From Smithellaceae bacterium (lineage in GTDB: Bacteria > Desulfobacterota > Syntrophia > Syntrophales > Smithellaceae): a DNA stretch of 64,000 bases. The notes under the pieces are model-generated. The model did no database searches, was not told where the DNA came from, and saw nothing but the letters and a program-made list of their open reading frames with translations. The translations under genes and the position numbers were made by a program. The stretch is from positions 1 to 64,000 of the forward strand of contig JAUYFM010000049.1 of NCBI GenBank assembly GCA_030690945.1. Direction: 5' to 3'. The first letter of the stretch is position 1. Every line of letters starts with the position of its first letter. This document shows, piece after piece, positions 62,210 to 64,000 of the stretch.

Positions 62210-63655
62210 CTACGTCGCAGGAACCGCTGCTTTGTGTTTTTTATGGTAGCCCGCAAACTTGCTCAACGCCAGAGCCGCCCGCTGTATCGAGGGGAAGACG
62301 GCAATCCCTGCCGCCGATAAATCCTTGGCTGCATCAAGGGCAAGCTTCCGCATCTCCGTGGAACTGTAGCTGTGCAGGATAACCGCCAGCGGTTTGTTCA
62401 TCTCCTTTTTGATTTGACTGATTAGCTGGAGATACACGCCTATCATTAATTCCTTTTCCTGGATGGAAATCAGGCCGAAATGGTCAAACGCCACGTGGAT
62501 GACGAGCAGGTCCGCTTCTTCACTCTGGTCAAGTGTTTTCATTGTCTTGAAAAAATTTTCAGGACTTTCAAAATTGTTGAGGTCGATGGGATTTTTAAAA
62601 ATTCTGCCGGCTTCTGAAGAAAACAATTCAATCAGGCTTTGCCGCAGCTTGTCGCTTAACCTGGGGAGCACCAGTCCTGTGTGGGTAAATTCATCCGCCA
62701 GGAGAACACTGGCGCCTCCTCCAATGCCGATAATCACAATCTTGTTTCCCGTGGGAACCTGCATATGCTGAAAGGCCAGAGTGATGTCCATCATTTCTTC
62801 AATACTGCCGGCGCGAATGGCCCCTGCCTGCTTAAGCACGCCGTCCCATACTTGATCGGAACCGGCCAGAGCCGTTGTATGCGATATCGCCGCCTCGGCC
62901 CCTGATGCGGATGTGCCAACTTTTAATATGATGGTTGGTTTGGTCTTTGCGGCTGTTTTCAGAGCTTTGAAAAATCGGGGGCCTTGTCTGACGCCTTCGA
63001 TGTAGGCGGTAATAATTTTCGTTTCCTCATCCTGCGCCAGATATTCCAGGTAATCCGATTCGTTCAGATCGGCGCCATTCCCCATACTGATGACCTTACT
63101 GAAAAACACGCCTCTGCTGTTGCCCTCCTGCACGCAGTGCGCGGCATTACCCCCGCTCTGAGAGATCATGGCGACCGAGCCGCTTACCTTTTCAAAGTCG
63201 GCATTAAAAGAAAGGCCGCCCCCGGGGCAATAAAGGCCCAGGCAATTTGGTCCGATCACACGGATTCCGCCGGCTTTTGCTCTGGCCATGATATCCGCCT
63301 GCAGACGTTTACCTTCAACATTTTCAATCTCACTGAAGCCCGAGGTAAAAAAATGGATAGCCCGGACACCTTTTTGGGCCGCATCGGCCACGAGTTGTGG
63401 CGTATAAGGGGCGGGAATGGCGGAAATAATAAAATCGACTTTATCCGGGATATCTTTCACGCTTTTATAGATGGTCATCCCCATGATCTCGCCGCCGGTG
63501 GGATTCATCGGATAGACCTTTCCCTTGAATCCAAATTGCATCAGGCCTTCCAGGTACTTCAGGCCGGCATTGAATTGTTTGACCTTCTCCGACACACCGG
63601 CAATAGCGATTGTTTGGGGATGGAATAAGAAATCGAGATTTTCCGCAGTCTTCAT
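62210..63655 (-). CDS. NDP-forming acyl-CoA synthetase, alpha part only (second copy)
   Basis: 481-residue protein. CoA-binding domain (FLFHPQTIAIAGVSEK at about 8-23) and ligase-CoA domain with phosphohistidine SHTTALAGSDQ near 257; no ATP-grasp domain. Parallel to 55748 but distinct, so the window encodes three synthetase-type genes with only one beta domain. Start ATG 63655 has GGAAGG upstream; the ORF can extend to 63664. A ferredoxin-like gene lies 5' on the same strand. Confidence 0.87.
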   Translation of the reverse strand: MKTAENLDFLFHPQTIAIAGVSEKVKQFNAGLKYLEGLMQFGFKGKVYPMNPTGGEIMGMTIYKSVKDIPDKVDFIISAIPAPYTPQLVADAAQKGVRAIHFFTSGFSEIENVEGKRLQADIMARAKAGGIRVIGPNCLGLYCPGGGLSFNADFEKVSGSVAMISQSGGNAAHCVQEGNSRGVFFSKVISMGNGADLNESDYLEYLAQDEETKIITAYIEGVRQGPRFFKALKTAAKTKPTIILKVGTSASGAEAAISHTTALAGSDQVWDGVLKQAGAIRAGSIEEMMDITLAFQHMQVPTGNKIVIIGIGGGASVLLADEFTHTGLVLPRLSDKLRQSLIELFSSEAGRIFKNPIDLNNFESPENFFKTMKTLDQSEEADLLVIHVAFDHFGLISIQEKELMIGVYLQLISQIKKEMNKPLAVILHSYSSTEMRKLALDAAKDLSAAGIAVFPSIQRAALALSKFAGYHKKHKAAVPAT

Positions 63656-63816
63656 GGCAAGCATCCTTCCTTTTTAAAAGAAAATTCCGTTAACGATATA
63701 ATGGCGATCGCTCTACTATCATTATTTGGTGATTAGGGACAGCTGCATAAGCTCCCTATTTTGAGTGATCAAACGTCAAGAGTAAAGATTTGACCTCTAT
63801 TACACTTTTGCTCCTC

Positions 63817-64000
63817 TCAAACCGGAACAAAATCGGATGGTCGAACCTCTTTGAGCTTTAAGGCTTCCGTCGGGCAGACGACTGTACAAACACCGCATCC
63901 CAGGCACTTTTCAGGATCTACGGCGGCCAGATCATCCTTCATGGAAAGAGCGTCGAAAAAACATCGGTCCATACACACTTCGCATCCACTGCAAAGATCG
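63817..64000 (-). CDS. 4Fe-4S dicluster ferredoxin-like protein (partial; 5' end outside window)
   Basis: C-terminal 60 residues visible, on the minus strand. Two cluster motifs: CSGCEVCMDRC and CLGCGVCTVVC, with PTEAL after the second, as in bacterial 2x[4Fe-4S] ferredoxin domains. Ends TGA at 63819-63817. The rest is upstream beyond position 64000; the protein could be a larger ferredoxin-domain enzyme. On the same strand as the acyl-CoA synthetase alpha gene, 160 nt upstream of it. Confidence 0.85.
   Translation of the reverse strand, partial: DLCSGCEVCMDRCFFDALSMKDDLAAVDPEKCLGCGVCTVVCPTEALKLKEVRPSDFVPV

Overview
The window looks like a chromosome segment of an anaerobic, syntrophic or fermentative deltaproteobacterium (Desulfobacterota; a Syntrophus/Smithella-like relative is my best guess). 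That is inferred from gene content: many acyl-CoA ligases of both the AMP-forming and NDP-forming types, a 4-hydroxybutyryl-CoA dehydratase homologue, a 4-hydroxybutyrate-type CoA-transferase, fatty-acid beta-oxidation, several 4Fe-4S proteins, B12 uptake and a sigma-54-controlled LIV transporter. No rRNA, tRNA, CRISPR array or transposase gene was recognised.

Layout. 0-3 kb: end of a LIV-type ABC transporter (livF, substrate-binding protein) and an SDR oxidoreductase. 3-7 kb: an unrecognised gene pair, a FadB-type beta-oxidation enzyme and RNase D. 7-12.4 kb: lipoprotein hydrolase, btuC-btuD, a cobalamin riboswitch and a BtuB-like receptor. 12.5-17.4 kb: malate dehydrogenase coupled to a ferredoxin-like protein, two membrane proteins and the 4-hydroxybutyryl-CoA dehydratase. 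17.5-21.7 kb: a decaying accessory island with a broken GNAT gene, a broken BsuBI/PstI-type restriction gene split by a REP doublet, an apparently intact HipBA module with promoter and three operator-like motifs, a frameshifted unknown gene, and a toxin-antitoxin pair whose toxin has an early stop.

21.9-28.6 kb: pgpA-cinA-recA-recX-alaS operon and mobB. 28.6-37.9 kb: a glycolytic neighbourhood with a eukaryote-like 6-phosphofructo-2-kinase/fructose-2,6-bisphosphatase, a flavoprotein, pyk, gap, pgk, tpiA, a flavodoxin and signal peptidase I. 38.3-46.3 kb: CoA-transferase gene and livKHMGF on the minus strand, with a near-consensus sigma-54 promoter in front of livK and a PAS/AAA+/Fis activator gene upstream. 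46.7-51.4 kb: propionyl/acetyl-CoA synthetase, a SLOG-like protein, MutY and small proteins. 51.4-64 kb: three NDP-forming acyl-CoA synthetase-type genes, an AMP-forming ligase, two type II toxin-antitoxin modules (BrnTA; RHH/RelE), a pseudouridine synthase, a SET-domain protein, an Fe-S nitroreductase and a ferredoxin fragment at the window edge.

The enzymes suggest activation of short-chain or aromatic acids by CoA ligases and CoA transfer, oxidation through FadB and MDH steps, and energy recovery by NDP-forming synthetases. Several families of palindromic dispersed repeats (REP/REPIN- and MITE-like) lie between genes in the window.
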